The notes below the pieces were generated by a model, which searched no databases, was not told where the DNA came from, and was given only the letters and a program-made list of their open reading frames with translations. A stretch of 64,000 bases of DNA, from contig SBHC01000003.1 in NCBI GenBank assembly GCA_006226375.1, positions 90,087-154,086 on the forward strand, in the 5' to 3' direction. This stretch comes from Deltaproteobacteria bacterium. Its GTDB lineage: Bacteria > Myxococcota_C > UBA6777. Shown here piece by piece: positions 19,046-28,407 of this stretch. The first letter of the stretch is position 1. Every line of letters begins with the position of its first letter. The position numbers and the translations under genes are program-made.

Positions 19046-20950
19046 ATGTCGGACTCAGGCCACTCTTCTCTTCAGCGCTCACCGTCCCTACAAGGGCTGC
19101 TCCTGCTCCTCTTTGCTGTGACTTGCTCCTGCTTTGCTGTGCCTTTTGGCAAACCTGCCTGGGCACAGGGTCCATCCTCCCGACTGTCCAAGACGCTGCC
19201 ATCAACCACTCCGGATGCCGCCACAACCCAACAATTCCATCGCCTGGTCAAGACGTTGTGGCAGGCTCACCTTCGTCGCTATCCGTTGTTTGCCAGCGCC
19301 ATCGGTGACCTTCGTTACAACGACAAACTCCCCGATATGTCGTTGGCTGGCATTCAGCGACGCGCGGAGCAGGACAAACGATGGGTTCGCTCGTTGGAGC
19401 AGGTTCCAGCCCACAAGCTCTCCCAAACCGACCGCATCAACCGGGCCTTGCTCCTTCGCTGGTTGCGTGATCGGCTTCAAGAGTTCCGATTCTTCGGCCA
19501 CTACATTCCCATCACCAACCGCTACGGTTTCCACATCTCCTTTCCAGACCTGACACAACAGCTCACCTTTCGCACCCGCAAGCACTACACCGACTACATC
19601 ACCCGCTTGCGAGGCTTTCTTCGTTACACGCAGCAGCACATCGCGCTGTTGAAGTTGGGTCTGCAAACCAAACGAACCCTGGCCGCTGTCGTGCTCCAAG
19701 GCTATGACAAGACCATCACGCCCCATATCGTTCAGAAGCCCGAGAAAAGCCTGCTGTACCAGCCCTTCAAGACCATGTCATCCAGCCTGACCCAAGCGGA
19801 GAAGCAACAACTTCGCAAGGCCGCAAAGGAAGCCATCCAAACGTCGGTGGTGCCGGCGTATCGAGCCTTTTCCACGTTCATGACCAAGACCTACATCCCC
19901 CAAGCACGGCGAACCGTTGGAGTGTCTGCCATTCCCCAAGGCAAGGCATTCTACGCCCATAGGGTGAAGCGTTTTACCACCTTGAACGTCACGCCCAAGG
20001 AAGTTCATCAGATTGGTTTGCGCGAGGTTAAACGCATCCGACAAGAGATGAAAAGCGTTATCCAGAAGGTCAAGTTTAAGGGTAGCTTCAACGACTTTCT
20101 CAAGCACCTACGAACGCACCCCAAGTTTTACGCCAAGACGCCCAAGCAGCTTCTGCAAGCAACGAGCCTCGTGCTGAAGCGTATGGACGGCCAGCTCCCC
20201 CGCCTGTTTGGAAAGCTTCCACGAACCCCGTATGGCATTCGCGAGATCCCAGCCTACATCGCACCACGCACCACCACGGCCTACTACATGCCCGGCAGCG
20301 GCGACGGAAAACGCGCTGGCTTCTACTATGTCAACACGTACAACTTGAAGAGCCGCCCCCTTTACGAGATCCAGGCATTGTCGCTTCACGAAGCTGTCCC
20401 TGGACACCACCTTCAAATTGCATTGCAACAAGAGATTCAGGGGCTGCCTCCTTTTCGCCGTTACATCCGCTCCATGGCGTACCAGGAAGGATGGGGACTG
20501 TACGCCGAACGCCTGGGGTTGGAGGTTGGTTTTTATCGCGACCCTTACAGCAACTTTGGACGTCTCACGTACGAGATGTGGCGAGCCTGCCGCCTCGTGG
20601 TGGATACAGGTCTTCATGTGATGGGTTGGACCCGCCAGCGTGCGACTCGTTACATGGCCCGACACACGGCGCTCTCGCTGCATAACATAACAGCAGAAGT
20701 TGACCGCTATATCGCATGGCCCGGTCAAGCCCTCGCCTACAAGATGGGGGAGCTTAAGATTCGAGAGCTTCGAGCGTATGCAACAAAAAAGCTAGGACAA
20801 CACTTTGACCTTCGGGCCTTCCACGACGAAGTCCTGCGACACGGCGCCTTGCCCCTTGATGTGTTGCAGCAGGTCATCCACCGATACGTTGCACAAGCGT
20901 TGAAGAAACATACGAAGCCATCGGCGTCATCCAAGCCCTCTCGTCGCTAA
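19046..20950 (+). CDS. Exported DUF885 zinc-peptidase-like protein
   Basis: 634 residues. An N-terminal hydrophobic stretch (about residues 13-35, ending PAWA) is a signal peptide. The DUF885 family core is clear: HEAVPGHH at the metal site, with YQEGWGLYAERLG downstream supplying the third ligand, and the C-terminal PGQALAYKMGELKI. These proteins are thought to be M32/M3-like metallopeptidases, probably acting in the periplasm on peptides; no substrate is proven. A much longer upstream reading frame overlaps htpG antisense and is rejected; AAGGA 8 bases before 19046 fixes the start. The FAN1-like gene follows by 27 bp. Confidence 0.87.
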   Translation: MSDSGHSSLQRSPSLQGLLLLLFAVTCSCFAVPFGKPAWAQGPSSRLSKTLPSTTPDAATTQQFHRLVKTLWQAHLRRYPLFASAIGDLRYNDKLPDMSLAGIQRRAEQDKRWVRSLEQVPAHKLSQTDRINRALLLRWLRDRLQEFRFFGHYIPITNRYGFHISFPDLTQQLTFRTRKHYTDYITRLRGFLRYTQQHIALLKLGLQTKRTLAAVVLQGYDKTITPHIVQKPEKSLLYQPFKTMSSSLTQAEKQQLRKAAKEAIQTSVVPAYRAFSTFMTKTYIPQARRTVGVSAIPQGKAFYAHRVKRFTTLNVTPKEVHQIGLREVKRIRQEMKSVIQKVKFKGSFNDFLKHLRTHPKFYAKTPKQLLQATSLVLKRMDGQLPRLFGKLPRTPYGIREIPAYIAPRTTTAYYMPGSGDGKRAGFYYVNTYNLKSRPLYEIQALSLHEAVPGHHLQIALQQEIQGLPPFRRYIRSMAYQEGWGLYAERLGLEVGFYRDPYSNFGRLTYEMWRACRLVVDTGLHVMGWTRQRATRYMARHTALSLHNITAEVDRYIAWPGQALAYKMGELKIRELRAYATKKLGQHFDLRAFHDEVLRHGALPLDVLQQVIHRYVAQALKKHTKPSASSKPSRR

Positions 20951-20977
20951 CACCCCTTACCACGAACAACCAAAGCG

Positions 20978-22681
20978 ATGGTTCAAAACAGCACCCCCAC
21001 ACCCCAACCAGCAACAACAGTTGATGGCTTGCCGCTTGATTACTACAGGACCAACTTTCTGGAGTTGCTGGAGTACGTTGCCAAGCAATACGACGACCTG
21101 TTGCTCGAAGACGAACGCCAACTCTACCAAGCTTATGTGAGGTTAAGCCCCGACGGTCAGAAGTTATACACGCGCTTAATCTCACGGAAAGGTCCCTACT
21201 TTCGCAAGCGCAAGCTTCATTACCCCGAGATCCGCAACCTCTCTCAAGCAGCCCAAGAGCTTGAAGACGTCGGTCTTTTGTCTATCAACCCAGAGCTTTC
21301 CCTGGAGAGTCTGCTCGCCTTGTTCACGAAGCCGGAAATCCTCCAACGTTTTGAAGTGGCGTCCTGGAAGCGATTGTCGCGCAGTGACCTGGATGTGGCT
21401 GTACAAGAAAGCGACGAACCCAACAAAGAAAAACGTCTTCAGGGCGACGCGATCATCTACGAGGTCTTGGGTCAAGAGCAAGTCCAAACCTACAAGCTAT
21501 GTTTCTTTGGAAACCTTCACCAGGAACTCAACGAGTGGGTGCTACGAGATCTTGGATTGTTTCGCTACGAAACCTACACTATTGACGCAAGCACCCGAGC
21601 GTTTACCAGTCGAGAGCAAATCGAACAGTACCTTCACTACTACCGAATTCTGGAACACTACGAGGAAGCTATCGAAGGAGAACCGGAAGCTATCGAAGCT
21701 TATCTTACAAAGCTACCCACCTGTGACCGCAACGAAGACCGTGTGTTGTTCCGTCGCCTCGACCGTTTGCGCTTTTCCCTGGCACGTCAGCTGGAACGCC
21801 TGAATGCTTGGGACGCTGCCCTCCCCCATTACCGCAGCTGCTACAACCCTCCAGCCAGAGAACGCATCGCTCGCATCCTGGTCAAACAAGACTCTATCGA
21901 AGAAGCGTTGGATCTCTGCCGCTCCATGTTGCAGAAGCCACGTACCGAAGCCGAGCAAAACATCGCCCGCGACTTTGGCTACCGCACAGCGAAGAAGCAC
22001 AACATCACCTGGGAAGCACCCCGCACATACAAACCACCCACACACACCGTGGCCCTTCCCGCCTGGGACGACTGTGTCGAGATGGCAGCCGCTCGCCACC
22101 TCACCCAACGTGGTGTTTGTTACTATGTCGAAAACGCCCTCTTCAACGGACTTTTGGGCCTTAGCATCTGGGACATCCTTTACGCTCCACTGCGAGGCGC
22201 GTTCTTCCACCCGTTCCAACGTTCTCCCAACGGCTTTCGCAGCCCCGACTTTCTAGAGCAACGAGAGGCTTTGTTTGCGCAACGTTGGCAGGAACTCACC
22301 ACCAAGGAAGCTCTCCGTCAGCGGGTGTTTTCCACCTACCGTGCCAAGCGCGGACGAATGAACCCGCTGGTCGCCTGGGAAGCTTTGGACGAAGAGCTCT
22401 TGGATGTGGCGTTGGAACGTATCCCGCTAGAGCATTGTTTGGCTGTGTTTCATCGGATTCTTGCGGACCTGAAGGAGAACCGAACGGGCTTTGCGGACCT
22501 TGTCGTATTTCCACAAGCCGGTGGTTACGAGCTTGTCGAAGTGAAAGGCCCCGGCGACCGACTGCAAAAGAACCAACGACGTTGGCTCCGCTTCTTTGCG
22601 GAACACAGCATTCCTCATCAGGTGATGCATGTGGAAGTCGCCGACGACAACGAACCTTCCAACCTGCTTCTCCCGCTCTAG
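20978..22681 (+). CDS. FAN1-type structure-specific nuclease (VRR-NUC domain)
   Basis: 567 residues. The C terminus carries the VRR-NUC nuclease core: FADLVVFPQAGGYELVEVKG followed by PGDRLQKNQRRWL, the PD-(D/E)XK site of FAN1. The N-terminal winged-helix/SAP-like region (YYRTNFLELLEYVAKQYDDL) and a TPR-like middle section match bacterial FAN1. FAN1 cleaves branched and interstrand-crosslinked DNA from the 5' flap side. It follows the DUF885 gene on the same strand by 27 bp, probably without functional linkage. Length is in the normal range for bacterial FAN1. Confidence 0.88.
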   Translation: MVQNSTPTPQPATTVDGLPLDYYRTNFLELLEYVAKQYDDLLLEDERQLYQAYVRLSPDGQKLYTRLISRKGPYFRKRKLHYPEIRNLSQAAQELEDVGLLSINPELSLESLLALFTKPEILQRFEVASWKRLSRSDLDVAVQESDEPNKEKRLQGDAIIYEVLGQEQVQTYKLCFFGNLHQELNEWVLRDLGLFRYETYTIDASTRAFTSREQIEQYLHYYRILEHYEEAIEGEPEAIEAYLTKLPTCDRNEDRVLFRRLDRLRFSLARQLERLNAWDAALPHYRSCYNPPARERIARILVKQDSIEEALDLCRSMLQKPRTEAEQNIARDFGYRTAKKHNITWEAPRTYKPPTHTVALPAWDDCVEMAAARHLTQRGVCYYVENALFNGLLGLSIWDILYAPLRGAFFHPFQRSPNGFRSPDFLEQREALFAQRWQELTTKEALRQRVFSTYRAKRGRMNPLVAWEALDEELLDVALERIPLEHCLAVFHRILADLKENRTGFADLVVFPQAGGYELVEVKGPGDRLQKNQRRWLRFFAEHSIPHQVMHVEVADDNEPSNLLLPL

Positions 22682-22813
22682 CCGACATCATCCAACATCT
22701 TCCAAACCTTGCCAAACCAATGCAAATGTGCATGATGCAATACGTTGCACCCAAGGATTGAGAGGTCCCCTCATCGATAGAAAGCAACACAGTACGAACA
22801 AGCAGGGGAGCAA

Positions 22814-22850
22814 CCAACATACGGCAGGGATCGCAAGCAGCGTATGTTGG
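22814..22850. promoter_or_regulatory. 10-bp perfect inverted repeat, with a second hairpin, upstream of the fatty acid hydroxylase
   Basis: CCAACATACG (22814-22823) and CGTATGTTGG (22841-22850) are exact inverse complements with a 17-base spacer. A shorter hairpin, AACACC-CCATATT-GGTGTT, follows at 22874-22892. Both precede the hydroxylase start at 22915. Either an operator or structured leader; there is no T-run for a terminator. Confidence 0.45.
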
Positions 22851-22914
22851 AAGAGCATCCATCGTTTCGGAAGAACACCCCATATTGGTGTTTGGTTATG
22901 AATGAGGTTGTTTC

Positions 22915-23733
22915 ATGGAATCCGTATTGAATTTTGTCCAACAGATGTCACCGCTCCAGAAGCTCACCTGGATCGTGATTTGTTTGAGCGCCCACTGGTT
23001 CATTGAAGGCTGGGCTCCGCTGTTTAAGCACGAGTACAGCAAGTGGCGTCATGCCCGAACCAATCTCAGTTTGCTTGGCTTTACGATCGCCATCAACTTG
23101 TTGTTTGGACTCGCAACCCTCGGTGTCTTTCGGTGGGCAGGTGCCAACAAGGTGGGTCTCCTGTACTACGTGAACCTACCGCTGTGGGCAGAGCTGCTCA
23201 TTGCGTTTATGATCCTCGATTTGATTGGGCAATACGGCGTCCATTACTTCCTGCACAAGATTAAGTGGATGTGGCGTTTTCACATGGTCCATCACAGCGA
23301 CACCCACGTCGACGCCACCACCGGAACGCGCCACCACCCCGGCGATTACTTCATCCGTGAGTGTTTCGCCCTGGTTGCCATTGTGCTCGTTGGCGCACCC
23401 CTTGCGTTCTATTTGTTCTACCGGGTAACGACCGTGTTCTTCGCGTACTTCAGCCACGCCAACATGAACATGCCGCTGTGGCTCGACAAAGCCCTCAGCT
23501 ACGTGATTATCACGCCGAACATGCACAAGTTTCACCACCACGTGGAGCGTCCCTGGACCGACTCCAACTACGGCAACATCTTCTCCATTTGGGACCGGAT
23601 TTTTGGAACCTTCGTGTACGACGACCCCAAGAAGGTGAAGTACGGCCTGGATGTGTTGGAAGGACGCCCCGACGAAGATCTCCTGTACCAACTCAAGGTA
23701 CCCTTCGACAAAACCGTCAAGACGGACTCCTAA
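22915..23733 (+). CDS. Sterol desaturase / fatty acid hydroxylase family protein
   Basis: 272 residues, multi-spanning membrane protein. The histidine boxes of the family are present: HYFLHK, HMVHHSDTHVD, RHHPGD and KFHHHVERP, which bind a di-iron centre. Hydrophobic helices surround them. Family members hydroxylate or desaturate sterols, carotenoids or long-chain lipids; the exact substrate cannot be read from sequence. It converges with the RNase Z-like gene. The leader contains two inverted repeats. Confidence 0.9.
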   Translation: MESVLNFVQQMSPLQKLTWIVICLSAHWFIEGWAPLFKHEYSKWRHARTNLSLLGFTIAINLLFGLATLGVFRWAGANKVGLLYYVNLPLWAELLIAFMILDLIGQYGVHYFLHKIKWMWRFHMVHHSDTHVDATTGTRHHPGDYFIRECFALVAIVLVGAPLAFYLFYRVTTVFFAYFSHANMNMPLWLDKALSYVIITPNMHKFHHHVERPWTDSNYGNIFSIWDRIFGTFVYDDPKKVKYGLDVLEGRPDEDLLYQLKVPFDKTVKTDS

Positions 23734-23809
23734 CCCACCGCAAGCTACCCAGTCCTAGCACGCGCCCTACCCACCCAAAGAATCCTTCCCTCTTTCAACC
23801 AAGAAGAAC

Positions 23810-24685
23810 TCAGAACCCAGGCATAGGAATTTCGCGGGCCAGCAAGCTTCCGGGCTTCACCACGGAGATCCGCTCGCGCTCTTCGTCGCTGGTCACGATT
23901 CGATTGAACGTGCTCCAAAACTCGTGCATCGTGTAGCGCGAGGAGAGGTGAAACAGCAGCAGGTTGTCAGCTTCCAGCTCTCGAAACAAAGCAATTGCTT
24001 CGGCCAGGGTCGCGTGGTCAATCTTTTTGTTGCCGTTCGTGTCGAGGAAGGTAGCTTCCTGGATGTGCAACGCAGCGCCACGACTGATGGGGTCGAGACG
24101 CGGCCGACCGTCGCCAGAGTAAAACACCAGCGGCCGCATGATCGGCTCGGTGATAGCAGACTTGCCCTTCTCCGCGATAATTTTGTTGATCTCGGATTGT
24201 GGCTTGCCCTGAATTTCAGGCTTCAGTCCGTAACGAAGTTGCTCCACCCGGTACGACAACGCTGTCTGCTTGTACACACGGTGTTCGGCTTCCAACGCAG
24301 TAAGATGCAACCCTCGTGCTCCTTGGAGAGCGAGAGTATCACCCGGCACGAGAGGATGCAGGACCACCAGATCGTTCCACCGGGACATCACATCTTGAAG
24401 GTACTGGAAGTAGCGCTCCAGAGTCCGACTGTTCCCAGGGTAATAGATATTAAGAGGAGGTATTTCTTCTTTGGTCACTTCCATCTCACGCAAGCGCGTG
24501 ATCAGGATGTTCTGCAAGCCAGTGAAGTGGTCAGTGTGTGCGTGTGTGATAGCAAGATCACGAAACGCCAACAAGCGCCCTTCCAAAAAACAGTTAATTC
24601 CCTCTCCTGCATCGAGGAGCAAACGCATCGGCTCCAGGTAAAGCCATGTCGAGTAGAGCGCCTTGGAGTACGCAAAAACCTTCAT
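23810..24685 (-). CDS. RNase Z-like MBL-fold hydrolase
   Basis: 291 residues, an MBL-fold protein of the RNase Z branch. The metal motif THAHTDHFTGL is near residue 47, with FYSGDGR, HIQEATF and the C-terminal LFHLSSRY supplying other ligand residues. The long exosite seen in tRNase Z is not obvious, so the tRNA 3'-processing role is uncertain. Its ATG is immediately after the TAG of murC, so translational coupling is likely. It converges with the hydroxylase gene. Confidence 0.8.
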   Translation of the reverse strand: MKVFAYSKALYSTWLYLEPMRLLLDAGEGINCFLEGRLLAFRDLAITHAHTDHFTGLQNILITRLREMEVTKEEIPPLNIYYPGNSRTLERYFQYLQDVMSRWNDLVVLHPLVPGDTLALQGARGLHLTALEAEHRVYKQTALSYRVEQLRYGLKPEIQGKPQSEINKIIAEKGKSAITEPIMRPLVFYSGDGRPRLDPISRGAALHIQEATFLDTNGNKKIDHATLAEAIALFRELEADNLLLFHLSSRYTMHEFWSTFNRIVTSDEERERISVVKPGSLLAREIPMPGF

Positions 24686-26062
24686 CTACGCGTTCCGTTC
24701 ATCCGCTAGTTCTTGGGCTACGGTCCATACATCGCCCGCACCGAGAGTAATCACCAAATCGTTGCCATCCAACGTCTCGCGAAGTTGAGCCATCAACTCA
24801 TCACGACTGCCTACATAACGAACATCGTTGTGTCCATGTTCGATAATCGTTTGGGCCAGACTCTCTGAATCGATGCCTTCGATGGGCTGCTCTCCTGCCG
24901 CATAAACATCTACGACAAACAAGGTGTCCGCCTGATAGAAGGAGGTGACAAACTCTTGGTACAGGTCACGCACGCGGCTGTAGCGGTGCGGTTGAAAAAC
25001 CCCAATCACTCGCTTGTTACGGAACGCGGAGCGAGCACCAGCCAGGGTGGCTTTGATCTCGGTGGGGTGGTGTGCGTAGTCGTCCACCACCATCAACTCA
25101 TCGCTGCGATGCCAGAACTGGAAGCGACGCTGAACACCGTCAAAGTTCTTCAGAGCTTCCTTGACCACGTCGGGAGAAACTTCCAGCTCAAAGGCAACAG
25201 CGCAGGCAGCCAGACAGTTGAGAACGTTATGCTGACCGAGCATGTGAAAGGAAAAACGACCCAACGAGTTGCCGTACGCGATCAGCTCAAAGGAGGTAAC
25301 GCCAGCGCCGTACTCGATGGCGTTGGCCTGAAGGTCAGCCTGGGTGCTCAGACCGTAGGTGACGTAACGTTTTTCCAGCTTGGGGATCATGGCCTGAACT
25401 TCTTCGTGGTCCAGACAGATGATGTTCAACCCGTAGAAAGGAACTTTGTTGAGGAAGTTGAGGTAAGCGTTGCGGACATTGTCCATGTCACCAAAGAAAT
25501 CGAGGTGTTCGGGATCAATGTTGGTGACCACAGCGATGGTCGGCGACAGCTTAAGAAAGGAGCCATCGCTTTCGTCGGCTTCGGCCACAAGAAACTCACC
25601 CTGCCCCAGCTTGGCGTTACGGCCAGTGGCGTTGAGGCGTCCTCCGATCACAACCGTTGGATCAATGCCAGCGTGTTCCAGAATCGCGGCCACCAGCGAG
25701 GTGGTTGTGGTTTTGCCGTGGGTTCCGGCCATGGCGATGCCGTACTTCAAACGCATCAACTCGGCCAGCATCTCCGCCCGGCGAATGACGGGAATTTTGC
25801 GACGTCGAGCAGCTTCCACTTCCGGGTTGCCGCCACGCACAGCCGACGAGATCACCACCACATCGGTTTGTGCGAGGTTGCCCTCATCGTGACCGATATG
25901 GACGGAAGCACCCAGGTCACGAAGATGACGTGTGTTCGCTGAGTCCTTCAGGTCAGAGCCCGAGACTTCGTATCCAAGGTTGAGCAACACCTCGGCGATA
26001 CCGCTCATCCCGATACCACCGATGCCGACAAAGTGAACGTGCTGGATTCGTTTCCGATACAT
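24686..26062 (-). CDS. murC: UDP-N-acetylmuramate--L-alanine ligase MurC
   Basis: 458 residues. The N-terminal UDP-binding Rossmann domain has HFVGIGGIGMSGIAEVL; the central ATPase domain has GTHGKTTTTSL and EADESDGSF; the C-terminal domain has the AHHP motif and FQPHRYSR. MurC adds L-Ala to UDP-MurNAc in the cytoplasm, committing the precursor to peptide assembly. The start at 26062 (GAGGA upstream) is well before the conserved glycine loop; a longer frame to 26239 has no RBS. No other mur genes are adjacent, so it is outside the usual dcw cluster here. A promoter is visible at 26099-26128. Confidence 0.96.
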   Translation of the reverse strand: MYRKRIQHVHFVGIGGIGMSGIAEVLLNLGYEVSGSDLKDSANTRHLRDLGASVHIGHDEGNLAQTDVVVISSAVRGGNPEVEAARRRKIPVIRRAEMLAELMRLKYGIAMAGTHGKTTTTSLVAAILEHAGIDPTVVIGGRLNATGRNAKLGQGEFLVAEADESDGSFLKLSPTIAVVTNIDPEHLDFFGDMDNVRNAYLNFLNKVPFYGLNIICLDHEEVQAMIPKLEKRYVTYGLSTQADLQANAIEYGAGVTSFELIAYGNSLGRFSFHMLGQHNVLNCLAACAVAFELEVSPDVVKEALKNFDGVQRRFQFWHRSDELMVVDDYAHHPTEIKATLAGARSAFRNKRVIGVFQPHRYSRVRDLYQEFVTSFYQADTLFVVDVYAAGEQPIEGIDSESLAQTIIEHGHNDVRYVGSRDELMAQLRETLDGNDLVITLGAGDVWTVAQELADERNA

Positions 26063-26098
26063 CGCATCCTCGCGTTTGACAAATTCAAAAGACCGGCC

Positions 26099-26128
26099 AC
26101 TATACCCCGAATGGCTGGCTCTGTACAA
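26099..26128 (-). promoter_or_regulatory. Probable sigma-70 promoter for murC
   Basis: TTGTAC (-35) and TATAGT (-10) lie 18 bases apart on the minus strand, about 37 bases upstream of the murC ATG. The -10 flank TATAGTGG recurs at the amidohydrolase gene at 62478-62483. Confidence 0.5.
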
Positions 26129-26267
26129 TCCTCTTTCGGAGTATATCGCCAGTCCGCTACAGGGTCTACCTCTCTGACCTGGATCGGTCGAGAATATCCG
26201 CGCTTGTAACCTCCCTATACGCTTGACGTTATGGCACAACTTTTCACCAAAAGGAACACAACAGTTT

Positions 26268-28304
26268 ATGGCATCCGCGAAGTCGCAGACTCAACGCAAT
26301 CTCATGTACGGCGCAGTCACTCTCCTGGCCACAGGGCTTCTGGTCGTGTTCGTCCTTCATCCAGGCTACCTGCTGCTCACTCTCCCCAAGTTTCAAGCCT
26401 CTCCCAAGGCTATCATGCCAGCAAAGCCCATGCTTAAGCGTCTTGAAACCTACCATCGCATCCTCTCCGCAGGGCCTGTGTTTCGGCCGTATGTTCGAAA
26501 GCGCGCTGCCACTTTGCTCAGCCAACACATTCACCCCACGCGAATCGAGCGTTCGTTCCGTAGACTGTTGATGGGCAAGTCCCTGCAAGACTGGTTCAAA
26601 CGCATTCGTACATGGGATACGCTGTTGCGACGCTTGGAGAAGCAGTATCCCAGCCTTCACCTGGATGCGTACCGGGCCTACCTCTACCTCCAGGCAGGGC
26701 AGCTCCAACGATTGCGAAAGTGGGGAGAGGAGCTACCTGAGGAAGCCCCACGCCACCGGCTGACCTTGCTGCGCCGCGTATGGATCGGTCACGCCTGCTT
26801 CTTGGGTGGTTGGACCAACGAAGCCTTCCGTCATTACAAGTTGGCTCTGCAGGGCTACGAAGCCAACCCATCGTGGGACTCTCGCACACCTTCCAACTGG
26901 CGCCTCCCCGCTGAGTTAACCTCCGTGCTGTACCACCTCAGCCTGATCCAGATGAAGAACAAACAGTACGCAGACGCCTACAAACATTTGCAGCGTATGA
27001 AGCAACGTCTGCTTGTGATTCGACCGAAAGCTCACCGGATGCCGCTGTGGCTCTTGATCCATACCTGGAGCGCCATTGCATGCCAGCGTCGGGGAGAATG
27101 GAAGCGAGCACGACATCATCACAAACAGGCTCAACGCTACTCCGACCCAACGCTCAGCTTGTTAACCGAACCATCGCAACCTGTCTCCAACAACGGTGCC
27201 TTGCGCAAGGTGATTGCAACCCATCGCCCACACAAACACTCTTACCCTGACTCTCCCAATCTGGCTCGTCTGGCTCTAGCGACCTCCCTCTTTCAACAAA
27301 AGCAACCCCGTGAGGCCTATGTTCTGGTCAGCCAAGTCCTTCGAGATCTGCAAAACCGAACATTGTCGCCGACCTTGAGCATGCTGCAACGCAAAGACAC
27401 CTACAAAGTCCGTTTCTTGCCGGCCCCACCCTCTCTGTGGAGGGAGCTTGCTCAAGTCATTCAGAGAGCACCCTTTCCACAAACAACCAAGCGCGCAGCC
27501 ACCTCCCAACCCACGTCCAAGCCAAAGGCTCCCACCAAGAAGCCTCTATCAGCGTCGTCACGTCGCGAAGCCAAAGCATGGATCCTTCGCAAGGTCCGCT
27601 TTTACCAGGCGCTCTCGCACCTCAAATTGTTCCAATGGAAGACCGCGGCATCTTTGTTGCAGTCTTTGGTGAAGGAAGCGCCGAAAGAACCCACTCCGTT
27701 GTTGTACCTGGGAATCCTGGCGCTGCAGAACCAACAAGACCTCCAGGCCTATCGCCTCTTCAAGCGCTACCACCAGGCCAAGTCCGGCAAGATCAGCGCA
27801 TTGTATCTGGCCTACGCTGCCGTTCGGGTCAAAGCACCCGAAGCGTCAAGCTGGTTGAACAAGCTTTCACAGGTCGGCGTGCGTAAAAGCGTGATCGCTC
27901 GAATCCAAGCCCTCTACCAACGCAAACCCATGCCCACCAAGACCCGACAGGTTCAATATTGGTGGCGCGTCCTGGGTGTCCAAGGTCTGCTCACGATTTT
28001 TGACCCTCACTTACGACGTCGCAGCCACTACTGGCGCGTACGCCCCAACCTACAGTCGCAGACCCTACCCAAAGAGATGCTTCGCTCCTTGTGGGTGAGT
28101 CATCATGTGAGCCGCTTCAGCTTGAACACATGGCTGGGTCGGTATCGCTACCTCGCGGAATTCTTCCCCAAGAAACGCAAAGAATACCTTCGTAGGATGA
28201 GGTACATCCGCAGCTACTACCTTGCGTTTCCAGAGATGTGGTACGCGTTGGACCGCGTGATGTACACCAAACAGTGGGGACTTCTCGCCATGGGGCTCTA
28301 CTGA
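26268..28304 (+). CDS. Membrane-anchored tetratricopeptide-like protein
   Basis: 678 residues. One N-terminal transmembrane helix (about 14-34) anchors a large helical, Lys/Arg-rich body. Many segments have the TPR-like spacing of helix pairs (for example LYHLSLIQMKNKQYADAYKHL and LLYLGILALQNQQDLQAYRL). A Ser/Pro/Lys-rich linker divides it near residue 425. No catalytic motif is seen; a scaffold or sensor role is inferred. It is divergent from murC, with AAGGA 12 bases before the ATG. The frame overlaps nothing else of substance. Confidence 0.75.
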   Translation: MASAKSQTQRNLMYGAVTLLATGLLVVFVLHPGYLLLTLPKFQASPKAIMPAKPMLKRLETYHRILSAGPVFRPYVRKRAATLLSQHIHPTRIERSFRRLLMGKSLQDWFKRIRTWDTLLRRLEKQYPSLHLDAYRAYLYLQAGQLQRLRKWGEELPEEAPRHRLTLLRRVWIGHACFLGGWTNEAFRHYKLALQGYEANPSWDSRTPSNWRLPAELTSVLYHLSLIQMKNKQYADAYKHLQRMKQRLLVIRPKAHRMPLWLLIHTWSAIACQRRGEWKRARHHHKQAQRYSDPTLSLLTEPSQPVSNNGALRKVIATHRPHKHSYPDSPNLARLALATSLFQQKQPREAYVLVSQVLRDLQNRTLSPTLSMLQRKDTYKVRFLPAPPSLWRELAQVIQRAPFPQTTKRAATSQPTSKPKAPTKKPLSASSRREAKAWILRKVRFYQALSHLKLFQWKTAASLLQSLVKEAPKEPTPLLYLGILALQNQQDLQAYRLFKRYHQAKSGKISALYLAYAAVRVKAPEASSWLNKLSQVGVRKSVIARIQALYQRKPMPTKTRQVQYWWRVLGVQGLLTIFDPHLRRRSHYWRVRPNLQSQTLPKEMLRSLWVSHHVSRFSLNTWLGRYRYLAEFFPKKRKEYLRRMRYIRSYYLAFPEMWYALDRVMYTKQWGLLAMGLY

Positions 28305-28407
28305 GAAAGCCATGCGACATAGGACCTTTCCCGCATCCCTCGGTTGCATTTGAACCAAAGAGATTCCATGTTGTGGCATCCCAACCCCAACCGCAGAGGA
28401 GAATGAC

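Noticed and set aside
26063..26239. N-terminal extension of MurC
   Set aside because: MurC homologues begin just before the glycine loop, and the RBS is at the internal ATG.
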